The translations under genes were made by a program, and so were the position numbers. Shown here in pieces: positions 14,816 to 22,054 of a stretch of 29,998 bases of DNA (the stretch's first letter is position 1; each line of letters begins with the position of its first letter). Source of the stretch: Bacillota bacterium. Its GTDB lineage: Bacteria > Bacillota > Bacilli > Paenibacillales > NBRC-103111. The stretch is from the NCBI GenBank assembly GCA_023393235.1, contig JAEWMH010000146.1:1-29998 (forward strand), given 5' to 3'. Below the pieces are notes generated by a model. That model did no database searches, had not been told where the DNA came from, and was given only the letters and a program-made list of their open reading frames with translations.

Positions 14816-15259
14816 CTATACATCCTCTCTTGTGCCGGGCTGGCCAGCGGGTATGGTCAAACGCATAAGCTCCTCCAGCCGGTTTTGGCGCCCGCAATAA
14901 TACAGATAACCGAGCAGGCTTTCGAAGGCCGTGCTGTGCCGGTACACCAGAATATCCGTATTCTTGGGGGATGATCCCGACTTGGCGTTCCGCCCCCGTC
15001 TGACCACATCCGCTTCCTCTTCCGTCAAAAGAGGCATCAACAGCTCCAGGGCTTTGGCCTGGGCCTTGGCAGATACATAGCGGGTCGCCTGCCGGTGCAG
15101 GTCATTCGGGCGGTGGTTGGACTGGGAAACCACATACTGGCGGATAAACATCTCATAAACCGCATCCCCCATATACGCCAGCACAAGGGGATTCATTTGG
15201 GACGGGCTTTTATGCGGCTCAAAATAAAGGGTTACTTGTTCTCCGGTGCTTTGGCTCAT
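14816..15259 (-). CDS. mrnC: Mini-ribonuclease 3 (Mini-III)
   Basis: A 147-residue RNase III catalytic domain without a double-strand RNA-binding domain, which matures 23S rRNA in Bacillus. Diagnostic segments are NPLVLAYMGDAVYEMFIRQY, with the catalytic acidic residue in GDAVYE, the RRGRNAKSGSSPKNTD block and the STAFESLLGYLYYCGR helix. The ATG at 15259 overlaps the cysS TGA stop as ATGA, so translation is probably coupled; an in-frame GTG at 15271 is the alternative. Confidence 0.95.
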   Translation of the reverse strand: MSQSTGEQVTLYFEPHKSPSQMNPLVLAYMGDAVYEMFIRQYVVSQSNHRPNDLHRQATRYVSAKAQAKALELLMPLLTEEEADVVRRGRNAKSGSSPKNTDILVYRHSTAFESLLGYLYYCGRQNRLEELMRLTIPAGQPGTREDV

Positions 15260-16650
15260 TTCCGCTTCCACCGCATACCCTGCGGCGTATCCTCCAGCAC
15301 AATGCCCCGGGCCGTCAGCAGGTCCCGGATTTCATCGGCTCTCGCCCAGTTTCTGGCCTTTCGGGCTTCTCCCCGCTCCACAATCAGCGCTTCAATCTCT
15401 TCGTCCACCAGATCCTCGGCTTCCCCGGCAAGCACACCGAGCACCTCGTCCATAGCGGCAAAGCGGGCCAGGATCGCATCCAGAGAGCCGCGGGTAACCT
15501 CTGGCTTCTGGAGATACCGGTTGGCGTCGGTGGCCAGATTGAACATGGCGGTTAGGGCATCCGGCGTATTAAAATCATCATCCATCTTGGCCGTGAAGTT
15601 CTGTGCAGCCGATTCCACAAAGGCCGCCACCTCCGCGTCCGCTTCCCCTTCGAAGGCGTCCTTCAGCCGGTGCTTCAGGTTGGCCACGCAGTTATCCAGC
15701 CGCTCCAGGCTGTTTTTGGCTTGAGTCAGCACGTCGTCATTATAGTTCAACGGATTGCGGTAATGGGTAGACAGCATCATAAACCGGAATTCCTGAGGCC
15801 GGGCAGCTGCCAGAATGTCGCGGACATTCATCACGTTGCCGATGGATTTGGACATTTTTTCGTTGTTCATGTTCAGGAAGCCGTTATGCATCCAATAGTT
15901 GGCCAGCGGCTCGCCGTTCAGCGCCTCGGATTGGGCCACTTCGCATTCGTGGTGGGGGAAGATCAGATCCTGCCCGCCGCCATGGATATCGATGGTGTCG
16001 CCGAGATATTTCTTCGCCATGGCGGAGCATTCAATGTGCCAGCCCGGACGGCCGTCACCCCATGGACTGGGCCAGGCAATCTCTCCCGGCTTGGCACCCT
16101 TCCACAGCACAAAATCCTCCGCAGCACGCTTCCGCTCATCCACCTCAATGCGGATGCCGAACTGCAGCTCATCCAGCTTCTGCTGGGACAGCTTGCCGTA
16201 TTCGGTAAACTTGGAGGTCAGGAAATACACATCCCCGCCGCTTTCATAGGCGTAGCCCTTTTCCACCAGTTGAGCAATAAAGCTGATGATCTCTTCCATA
16301 TTTTCCGTGACCCGGGGATGGATGGTGTTCTTCACGCCCAGCTTCCGGCTGTCCTCCATGAATGCGGCGATATAACGCTCGGCAATCTCCGGCACGGTGC
16401 TGCCCTCCAGCTTGGCCCGCTGGATCATTTTGTCGTCCACATCCGTGAAGTTCACCACATAGGTCACCTGGTAGCCAATGGACTCCAGATAACGGCGGAC
16501 CATGTCGAACACAATGACCGGTCTGCCGTTGCCAATATGAATATAGTTATATACGGTCGGTCCGCAAACATACATCCGCACCTTGCCTTCCTCGATGGGG
16601 CGGAATTCCTCCTTGGCCCGGCGCAGCGTATTATATATTTTTAGTGTCAT
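15256..16650 (-). CDS. cysS: cysteinyl-tRNA synthetase
   Basis: A 464-residue class I synthetase that charges tRNA-Cys. The HIGH-type motif is HIGN at residues 38-41 and KMSKS is at 265-269. The zinc ligands expected from the family are C29, C208, H233 and E237, all present. The anticodon-binding helical region lies at the C-terminus. Length is typical. The gene overlaps the end of cysE by 20 bases, and the cysE-cysS pair lies behind a T-box with a Cys-like specifier, so both would be induced when tRNA-Cys is uncharged. Confidence 0.97.
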   Translation of the reverse strand: MTLKIYNTLRRAKEEFRPIEEGKVRMYVCGPTVYNYIHIGNGRPVIVFDMVRRYLESIGYQVTYVVNFTDVDDKMIQRAKLEGSTVPEIAERYIAAFMEDSRKLGVKNTIHPRVTENMEEIISFIAQLVEKGYAYESGGDVYFLTSKFTEYGKLSQQKLDELQFGIRIEVDERKRAAEDFVLWKGAKPGEIAWPSPWGDGRPGWHIECSAMAKKYLGDTIDIHGGGQDLIFPHHECEVAQSEALNGEPLANYWMHNGFLNMNNEKMSKSIGNVMNVRDILAAARPQEFRFMMLSTHYRNPLNYNDDVLTQAKNSLERLDNCVANLKHRLKDAFEGEADAEVAAFVESAAQNFTAKMDDDFNTPDALTAMFNLATDANRYLQKPEVTRGSLDAILARFAAMDEVLGVLAGEAEDLVDEEIEALIVERGEARKARNWARADEIRDLLTARGIVLEDTPQGMRWKRK

Positions 16651-17371
16651 GCCGTGTCTTTCCTCCTTTTGATTCGGGGCTGCCGCCGGATATGGCGGCG
16701 GCTTCCTCTGCCGGGGCGGCGTCGTGGCCTGCGGCGGTTTCGGCGCGGAGCTCCAGCGCCTTGTTCAGTTCGTTGATCTGGTCCTGCAGGAGGCGGAACA
16801 TATCCACCACCGGGTCGGGCAGGTTGGCGTGATCCAGCCGGTCCACACGGACACCGTCCCGCTTCACCACACGGGCCTTGAAGCCCACTACCGTGCTGTT
16901 AGCCGGCACCGCAGAGAGCACCACCGCATTGGCGCCGATCCGGGAGTTATCACCCACATAGAAGGAACCCAGCACCTTGGCGCCGGAGGCAATCACCACA
17001 TTGTTCCCGATGGTAGGGTGGCGCTTGCCCTTCTCTTTACCCGTTCCGCCCAAGGTTACCCCTTGATACAGGACCACATCGTCACCGATTTCGCAGGTTT
17101 CCCCGATGACGACGCCCATACCGTGGTCGATAAACAGCCGGTTGCCGATCACCGCCCCAGGATGGATCTCGATGCCCGTAAAAAATCGGCTCACCTGTGA
17201 AATGATCCGGGCCATGGTATATCTCTTGTGGCGGTAGAACCAGTGTGCCACACGATGCGCCCAGATGGCATGCAAACCGGAATAAGTAAACACCACTTCA
17301 AACCAGCTGCGTGCTGCAGGATCATTGTCGAACACAGCCCGGATATCGCTTTTTATGCGTGCGAACATCAT
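16631..17371 (-). CDS. cysE: serine O-acetyltransferase
   Basis: A 246-residue SAT, the first step from serine to cysteine (O-acetylserine formation from acetyl-CoA). The N-terminal helical part (residues 1-65) precedes a left-handed beta-helix of hexapeptide repeats from IEIHPGAVIGNRLFIDHGMG, with the catalytic D82-H83 pair and H118. Residues ~195-246 form an Ala/Gly-rich tail, a little longer than in B. subtilis CysE. The ATG at 17371 has AGAGGGG seven bases upstream. The region just 5' contains a 185-bp palindrome and, further up, a T-box leader. Confidence 0.96.
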   Translation of the reverse strand: MMFARIKSDIRAVFDNDPAARSWFEVVFTYSGLHAIWAHRVAHWFYRHKRYTMARIISQVSRFFTGIEIHPGAVIGNRLFIDHGMGVVIGETCEIGDDVVLYQGVTLGGTGKEKGKRHPTIGNNVVIASGAKVLGSFYVGDNSRIGANAVVLSAVPANSTVVGFKARVVKRDGVRVDRLDHANLPDPVVDMFRLLQDQINELNKALELRAETAAGHDAAPAEEAAAISGGSPESKGGKTRHDTKNI

Positions 17372-17413
17372 TTCACATCCCCTCTGAATACCCTTCGTTC
17401 AGCCCTGCCGATT

Positions 17414-17598
17414 CTAACGGAAGTGAGCGCCGTTATTCTGCCATAAAACGCCCTTTTCAAAATCTAACGGAAGCCAGCGCTCTTATTTCGGCATTTTTGG
17501 AGCCGATCGGACCACTTTGGCTGAAATAGAGGCGTTCATCGCCGTTAGAATGGGCAAAAGGCGTTTATGCGGCAGATAACGGCGGTGACTGCCGTTAG
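17414..17598. repeat. 185-bp four-module palindromic element, copy A
   Basis: Two direct modules start CTAACGG at 17414 and 17464, and two inverted modules end CCGTTAG at 17548 and 17598. The spacing is 50 + 85 + 50 nt, so the element is symmetric. Folding outer arm on outer arm gives about 34 of 50 ungapped pairs, and bulges improve it. The centre is the palindrome CCGATCGG (17503-17510), and symmetry extends outward to ATTCTAACGG / CCGTTAGAAT (17411-17601). Module consensus is roughly CTAACGGAnnnnAGCGCnnT then ATTTC. It lies in the cysE leader between the T-box terminator and the cysE ribosome site. No open frame is credible. Confidence 0.85.
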
Positions 17599-17687
17599 AA
17601 TTACTCCACCCTTGTGCTGAGCCGCGCAGCGGTGAGACCTCTTAATGCTGCCCGTTGCCATCTATTGCTCCCGGCCCTTCCAACATC

Positions 17688-18052
17688 AAAAAACGCCCCA
17701 ACAGCCCTTTCAATAAGGGCTGCAGAGGCGTCTATACACGCGGTCCCACTCTGCTTGACGCCAGCATTGGCATCCGAACCGGACATGAACATGCCGGACG
17801 GGTCACCTTTTGCAGCGTCAACTTATAAGCCGGATATCGGCGGCCGGCCGGCAGGCTCTACGGGTATCCGTTCGAGCTGCAGCTCACAGGTGCATTTCCA
17901 TAACGGCGGAAGACGGATGTCTTGCAGCCGGCGGCTGACGGGTTCCCCCATCAACGTCCGGACATCCTCTCTGGAGGGTTCCAATCCGATACGTACTCTC
18001 CTGATCATAGCTTGTGCTGTTATGCGGCGAAGCATGAGAATCCATAATTACT
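17688..18052 (-). promoter_or_regulatory. T-box leader of cysE-cysS (probable tRNA-Cys sensor)
   Basis: On minus, the T-box block reads AGAGTGGGACCGCG (17739-17752). It is followed by a terminator with CGCC/GGCG and CAGCCCTT/AAAGGGCTG stems (17694-17730) and TTTTTT (17688-17693). Upstream, stem I begins near AGGAGAGTA and its 3' side reads GGAAATGCACCTGTGAGCT, where TGC (17892-17894) fits the specifier position, i.e. cysteine. The variable base of the TGGN bulge is G, which could pair by G-U wobble with the U73 discriminator of tRNA-Cys. T-box control of cysES is known in Firmicutes. Overall identification is strong; the specifier call is moderately sure. Confidence 0.88.
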
Positions 18053-18058
18053 GGTTCC

Positions 18059-18087
18059 AGTATACGAAACTTGACGGATGAAGACAA
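18059..18087 (-). promoter_or_regulatory. promoter of the T-box / cysES transcript
   Basis: On minus, TTGTCT (18082-18087) and TATACT (18059-18064) are 17 bp apart. Initiation near 18052 precedes stem I of the T-box. About 55 bases separate it from the ispF stop codon, with no clear ispF terminator. Confidence 0.65.
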
Positions 18088-18142
18088 TATCCCCTTGCCG
18101 GAACCGGGTATTTTTCACCAAAATGCAATGAGTTTCCGGGCC

Positions 18143-18640
18143 TCACGGCTGAGGAGCGGGTTTCTCCTCCATATAAAGGCACACAACCGCTTGGGCGGCA
18201 ATGCCTTCCCCGCGGCCGGTGAAACCCAGCTGCTCCGTAGTAGTCGCTTTAATGTTGATCCGGTCCTCATCGGCCTCCAGGGCATCGGCGATCACCTTCA
18301 CCATCTGGGGAATGTGAGGGGCCATCTTCGGCATCTGGGCAATAATTGTTGCGTCCAAATTCCCCAGGGAATACCCCATTCCTTTGGCCAGCGCCCAGAC
18401 ATGCTCCATCAGCTTCACACTATCCGCGTCCTTAAATTCCGGATCCGTATCAGGAAAATGCTTGCCGATATCCCCCTTACCCACAGCACCCAGAATCGCA
18501 TCGGAAATAGCATGCAGCAGCACATCCGCATCAGAATGGCCCAACAGCCCGCGCTCATACGGGATATCCACCCCGCCGATGATACATTTCCGGCCTTCCA
18601 CTAACCTATGGACATCAAAGCCCTGTCCCACACGAATCAT
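18143..18640 (-). CDS. ispF: 2-C-methyl-D-erythritol 2,4-cyclodiphosphate synthase
   Basis: A 165-residue MEP-pathway enzyme that cyclises CDP-methylerythritol phosphate with loss of CMP. Metal ligands are in GQGFDVHR (D9, H11) and at H43 in DADVLLHAISD; GHSDAD and FTGRGEGIAAQAV are family signatures. The ATG at 18640 has AGAGGAG nine bases upstream. It follows ispD by 16 bases, and the pair makes consecutive-class enzymes of isoprenoid synthesis. Confidence 0.97.
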   Translation of the reverse strand: MIRVGQGFDVHRLVEGRKCIIGGVDIPYERGLLGHSDADVLLHAISDAILGAVGKGDIGKHFPDTDPEFKDADSVKLMEHVWALAKGMGYSLGNLDATIIAQMPKMAPHIPQMVKVIADALEADEDRINIKATTTEQLGFTGRGEGIAAQAVVCLYMEEKPAPQP

Positions 18641-18656
18641 GAATCCTTACTCCTCT

Positions 18657-19340
18657 CTATCGCTTCAGTCGGTATTCCGCCCACTCCAGATCCTCCGGAG
18701 TCGTAATCTTCAGATTGTGATATCCGCCCCGTACCACGTACACGTGCTGACCGGTGCGCTCTACCACCATGGCATCATCCGTTCCGGTAAAACCCTCCTG
18801 CATGGCCAATTCATGAGCAGCCAACAGCTCCCGTACCCGGAAGGCCTGCGGGGTCTGAATTGCCCAAAGGGTGCTGCGGTCGGGAGTAGAGGCGATTTTG
18901 CCGTCCGGCTCCACGATCTTCACCGTATCCTTCACGGGTACGGCCACCACCGCTGCTCCATACCGCTTGGCTGCTTCCAGGCATTCCGCCGTTTCATCCG
19001 GCGTTACGAAGGGGCGCACTCCATCATGCACCAGCACCCACTCCACCTCCGGGTCCAAGGCAAGCAGCCCCTGATAGACCGACGCTTGCCGCTCGGCTCC
19101 CCCGGTCACAACCGCATGGACCTTACGGAGCCCATATTCGCTGGTATAGCGGCTGCAGCGGGCTTCATCCCCGGGACCCACCACCAGCACCACAGAGTGA
19201 ATATGCTCCATATGTTCGAAGGCCTCCAGCGTACGCACCAGCACCGGCTTGCCTGCCAGAGGCAGATGCTGCTTCGGCACCTGACCGCCCATCCGCAGCC
19301 CCTTGCCTGCTGCCACCACAATCACGCCTACCTGCTCCAT
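18657..19340 (-). CDS. ispD: 2-C-methyl-D-erythritol 4-phosphate cytidylyltransferase
   Basis: A 227-residue nucleotidyltransferase that joins CTP and methylerythritol 4-phosphate. The CTP-binding loop is AAGKGLRMGG (residues 10-19); VLVHDGVRPF, VPVKDT and STLWAIQTPQAF are the other signatures. Start is the first ATG, with a rather distant AAGGGG and an adjacent GGGAG. It lies after a terminator that separates it from yacL, so it is probably transcribed on its own with ispF. Confidence 0.96.
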   Translation of the reverse strand: MEQVGVIVVAAGKGLRMGGQVPKQHLPLAGKPVLVRTLEAFEHMEHIHSVVLVVGPGDEARCSRYTSEYGLRKVHAVVTGGAERQASVYQGLLALDPEVEWVLVHDGVRPFVTPDETAECLEAAKRYGAAVVAVPVKDTVKIVEPDGKIASTPDRSTLWAIQTPQAFRVRELLAAHELAMQEGFTGTDDAMVVERTGQHVYVVRGGYHNLKITTPEDLEWAEYRLKR

Positions 19341-19371
19341 CTCCCATATATCCCCTTACGAATGAATATGC

Positions 19372-19401
19372 AAAAAACGGAGATTGCGCAAGCAATCCCC
19401 G
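19372..19401 (-). terminator. terminator of yacL
   Basis: On minus, CGGGGATTGC and GCAATCTCCG pair with a 4-base loop, with a G-U pair, and are followed by TTTTTT. It lies 29 bases after the yacL stop. Confidence 0.88.
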
Positions 19402-19429
19402 CTTTCCCATTATCTCTATCATATCCGTT

Positions 19430-20515
19430 TTACTGGGCTTTTTCCAATAATTTCGGTTTTGCAAAAATCATCCGGCCTGCAGAGGTCTGCAGCACACTGG
19501 TAACCATAACCTCCATGGTGGCGCCGATGTAGTCCCGTCCGCCCTCCACAACGATCATTGTTCCGTCATCCAGATAAGCAACCCCTTGGCCATGCTCCTT
19601 GCCGTCCTTGATCACCTGAACCACAATCTCTTCCCCCGGCAGCACCACAGGCTTCACCGCATTGGCCAGATCGTTGATATTCAGCACAGGTACACCCTGC
19701 AGCTCACAGACCTTGTTCAGGTTGAAGTCATTGGTAATCACCTTGCCCCGCAGCACCTTAGCCAGACGGACCAGCTTGCTGTCCACCTCGGAGATTTCCT
19801 CGAAATCGCCTTCGTAGATCAGCACCTTCACGTCCAGTTCCTTCTGGATCTTGTTCAGAATATCCAGTCCCCGCCTGCCGCGGTTGCGCTTCAGAAGATC
19901 CGACGAATCTGCAATGTGCTGCAGCTCCTCCAGGACAAACTCCGGGATTACCAGCGTCCCTTCAATAAAGCCGGTTTTGCAGATATCCGCAATCCGTCCA
20001 TCGATAATCACGCTGGTATCGAGAATCTTGCACTCTCCCCGGTTTTCCGGCTCCGCATCCTTCTCTGCACCTGACGGCCATTTGGAAAAAATTCCAATAA
20101 GATCTTCTTTCTTCATCCACCCTGCACGGAAGCCGGCCGCTCCAAATACCAGCGTCGCCAAAAACGGAATAAATGTTCCTCCTCCGATGCCTTCCCACAG
20201 CGGATGGGCCAATAGCGACACCAGCAAGCCCATAATCAATCCCGCTAAACCCGAAACCACATGGGCAACCGGCGTCTCCTGGAGCTTAGCCTCTCCTGCC
20301 CTGAGCCACCGGCGGATAAAGACATCCGACAATTGGACAAGAGCAAAAGCCGCCGCCGCCCCCAAAATCATAAACCAATACACCTGGCCCTTCAGCTCCG
20401 TTACACCCAACAGCTGGCGGACCATCTGAGCCAAAGCTCCTTCAGTATGCTGACCGGATTGATAACCTGCTGCGACCCCCGCTATCAATGCGGCCAATTG
20501 AATCCACTTTTTCAA
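19430..20515 (-). CDS. yacL: PIN/TRAM-domain membrane protein YacL
   Basis: A 361-residue protein. Residues ~1-135 hold about four transmembrane helices; residues ~162-290 form a PIN nuclease-like domain with acidic residues in KILDTSVIIDGR (D166, D172), LVIPEFVLEEL and VITNDFNLN; residues ~292-352 form a TRAM RNA-binding domain (VVLPGEEIVVQVIKDG). The plan matches B. subtilis YacL, a membrane-anchored putative RNase of unsettled function. Start is TTG at 20515, seven bases after AGGAGGTG. It is divergent from the 131-residue cysteine protein. Confidence 0.93.
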   Translation of the reverse strand: MKKWIQLAALIAGVAAGYQSGQHTEGALAQMVRQLLGVTELKGQVYWFMILGAAAAFALVQLSDVFIRRWLRAGEAKLQETPVAHVVSGLAGLIMGLLVSLLAHPLWEGIGGGTFIPFLATLVFGAAGFRAGWMKKEDLIGIFSKWPSGAEKDAEPENRGECKILDTSVIIDGRIADICKTGFIEGTLVIPEFVLEELQHIADSSDLLKRNRGRRGLDILNKIQKELDVKVLIYEGDFEEISEVDSKLVRLAKVLRGKVITNDFNLNKVCELQGVPVLNINDLANAVKPVVLPGEEIVVQVIKDGKEHGQGVAYLDDGTMIVVEGGRDYIGATMEVMVTSVLQTSAGRMIFAKPKLLEKAQ

Positions 20516-20595
20516 CTTGCTTCACCTCCTGCTACCAGTATGACCAAAATTTCTTTGGATAAACCTGCCATCCCCGGTGGAGGGGATCAGTAAAA

Positions 20596-20624
20596 TTGAA
20601 TTGCCTCCGGGGTTGCTATATAAT
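20596..20624 (+). promoter_or_regulatory. promoter of the 131-residue protein gene
   Basis: TTGAAT (20596-20601) and a perfect TATAAT (20619-20624) are 17 bp apart, giving a start near 20632 and a leader of about 40 bases. Confidence 0.8.
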
Positions 20625-20669
20625 GATGAAAAATACCCTCATTCGAGGACTTAACCAGAGGTGAACCAT

Positions 20670-21065
20670 ATGAGCTCTCCCAGCCTGAAGGAATTCCAGG
20701 ATCAAGTCGCCGAATTACTCCTCCGTCACCGCAGCGTTCTGGATGTTCTCTCCAAGTTTCAACAGTCGAATGCCGCTGCCAACCGGGCCGTGATGAAGTC
20801 GGTTACGGAATGCGGCTGTGTCCAGGTTCATGCCGGCAAACAACACTACACCCGGGATATGACGCTGGAGCAGGCCAAAGAGCAGTTGGGAACCCATCTT
20901 GAGGGACAGGTTTGTGAACATTGCAAAGAGGTCATCGAGTCCGAGCTGGGGCGGAATTTGTTTTATATGGCGTCCTTGTGCAATCTGCTGGACCTGAACT
21001 TGGACAAGGTGGTCTCCCAGGAATCCACCAAATGCTCCACATTGGGTCTGTTTAATCTTAGTTAA
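20670..21065 (+). CDS. conserved small cysteine-rich protein of unknown function
   Basis: A 131-residue soluble protein. The ATG at 20670 is chosen because GAGGTGA lies five bases upstream; a GTG three codons earlier overlaps that site. Residues 1-45 look like helical pairs (LKEFQDQVAELLLRHRSVLD). Cysteines occur as ECGC (48, 50), CEHC (82, 85), C104 and C122, so a metal site is plausible. The ends ELGRNLFYMASLCNLLDLNL and KCSTLGLFNL look strongly conserved. I recall similar proteins beside pssA/disA in Paenibacillus, sometimes annotated as a DUF; the name cannot be confirmed. It is the only plus-strand gene in the right half, with its own strong promoter and terminator. No function is assigned. 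Confidence 0.8.
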   Translation: MSSPSLKEFQDQVAELLLRHRSVLDVLSKFQQSNAAANRAVMKSVTECGCVQVHAGKQHYTRDMTLEQAKEQLGTHLEGQVCEHCKEVIESELGRNLFYMASLCNLLDLNLDKVVSQESTKCSTLGLFNLS

Positions 21066-21091
21066 CCTGCACCTGTTGGCTTACCAAAACA

Positions 21092-21136
21092 AAAAAGCAT
21101 TTATTTCCCCTTGAAGCAGGAAAATAAATGCTTTTT
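21092..21136. terminator. bidirectional terminator between the 131-residue gene and pssA
   Basis: AGCATTTATTT and AAATAAATGCT form a long stem extended by CC/GG, with A-run and T-run on opposite sides. It serves two convergent genes. Confidence 0.9.
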
Positions 21137-21158
21137 ATTTTCATCCTATTCGGTTGTG

Positions 21159-21908
21159 TTACATGTTGGTCTTGTTCACCGCTTCGTCATTCTGTCCCCG
21201 GCGGCGTCCGCGGCGCTTCAGCACACGGTCCAGACGGGAGATCTGCTCAACGTTTTTTTTTAGGCCGTAGAGAGCATACAGAACCAGCGGAACAAAGATC
21301 ATCTTGGAGATGGAGCCGGGAAATTTAATGGCCAGCACCACAGCTGCAATCACAACAACGGGAGTTACCCAGATAGCAGACTTGGGAATGCCGATTTTCT
21401 TGAAGTTGGGATATTTCACGGTGCTGATCATCAGGTAGGACAAGAGCAGAGTGGACAGCACCAGCACAACCGTATTGATTTCATTGGCGAACAGAGCCAA
21501 CGTACACAATACACCGCCGGCAGCAGGAATAGGCAGCCCGATAAAGTACCCGGGTGTTCCGGCAACCACATTGAAGCGGGCCAGCCGCAGCGCGCCGCAG
21601 ATCGGGAAGATCGCGGTAACGATCCATGCTGTAGCTTCATTCATTCCTTGGAAGGCTGTTACATACATAATGAACGCCGGTGCTACACCGAAGGAAATCA
21701 CGTCGGACAGGGAGTCCAGTTCCTTGCCGAATTCGGATTGGGCATTCAGCGCCCGGGCAACCCGGCCGTCCAGCCCGTCGCACAGCATGGCGACAATGAC
21801 CATGATGGCGGCAAGCTCTGTATACTCATTAAACACAAGTATGATAGCGAGAAATCCCAAGAACAAATTCCCGATGGTAAACATATTTGGTACGGACTTT
21901 CTGATCAT
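21159..21908 (-). CDS. pssA: CDP-diacylglycerol--serine O-phosphatidyltransferase
   Basis: A 249-residue integral membrane enzyme that makes phosphatidylserine. The CDP-alcohol phosphatidyltransferase motif is complete: D44, D47-G-x2-A-R52, then G61, D65 and D69. Several transmembrane helices follow, and the C-terminus is basic (RLDRVLKRRGRRRG). A PNMFTIGNLFLGF start is typical of PssA type II. The ATG at 21908 has GGGGTG five bases upstream. It lies after disA with a 146-base gap. In B. subtilis pssA is elsewhere, so its place in this cluster is a lineage trait. Confidence 0.93.
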   Translation of the reverse strand: MIRKSVPNMFTIGNLFLGFLAIILVFNEYTELAAIMVIVAMLCDGLDGRVARALNAQSEFGKELDSLSDVISFGVAPAFIMYVTAFQGMNEATAWIVTAIFPICGALRLARFNVVAGTPGYFIGLPIPAAGGVLCTLALFANEINTVVLVLSTLLLSYLMISTVKYPNFKKIGIPKSAIWVTPVVVIAAVVLAIKFPGSISKMIFVPLVLYALYGLKKNVEQISRLDRVLKRRGRRRGQNDEAVNKTNM

Positions 21909-22054
21909 CTCATCACCCCATGTTGAAGATTCCGATGCATGCCTTGCTATTCGGAGCCTCCTTCGTAAACTAGAATTATCTGCCGGGTGTGTACGTCCAA
22001 ATTTAAATGTTTCGTAAACGAACCGCCGGATACTCCTTCATGATTGTATGCAAT

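Noticed and set aside
19335..19375. TTGCAT-17-TATATG promoter for ispD
   Set aside because: Transcription would begin at or inside the start codon, giving a leaderless message, which is unlikely with weak boxes.
21950..22030. ECF-type promoter and repeated TTCGTAAAC upstream of pssA
   Set aside because: The GAAAC and CGTA boxes are only 13 bases apart, too short for SigW-like promoters; the nine-base repeat alone is not strong evidence.
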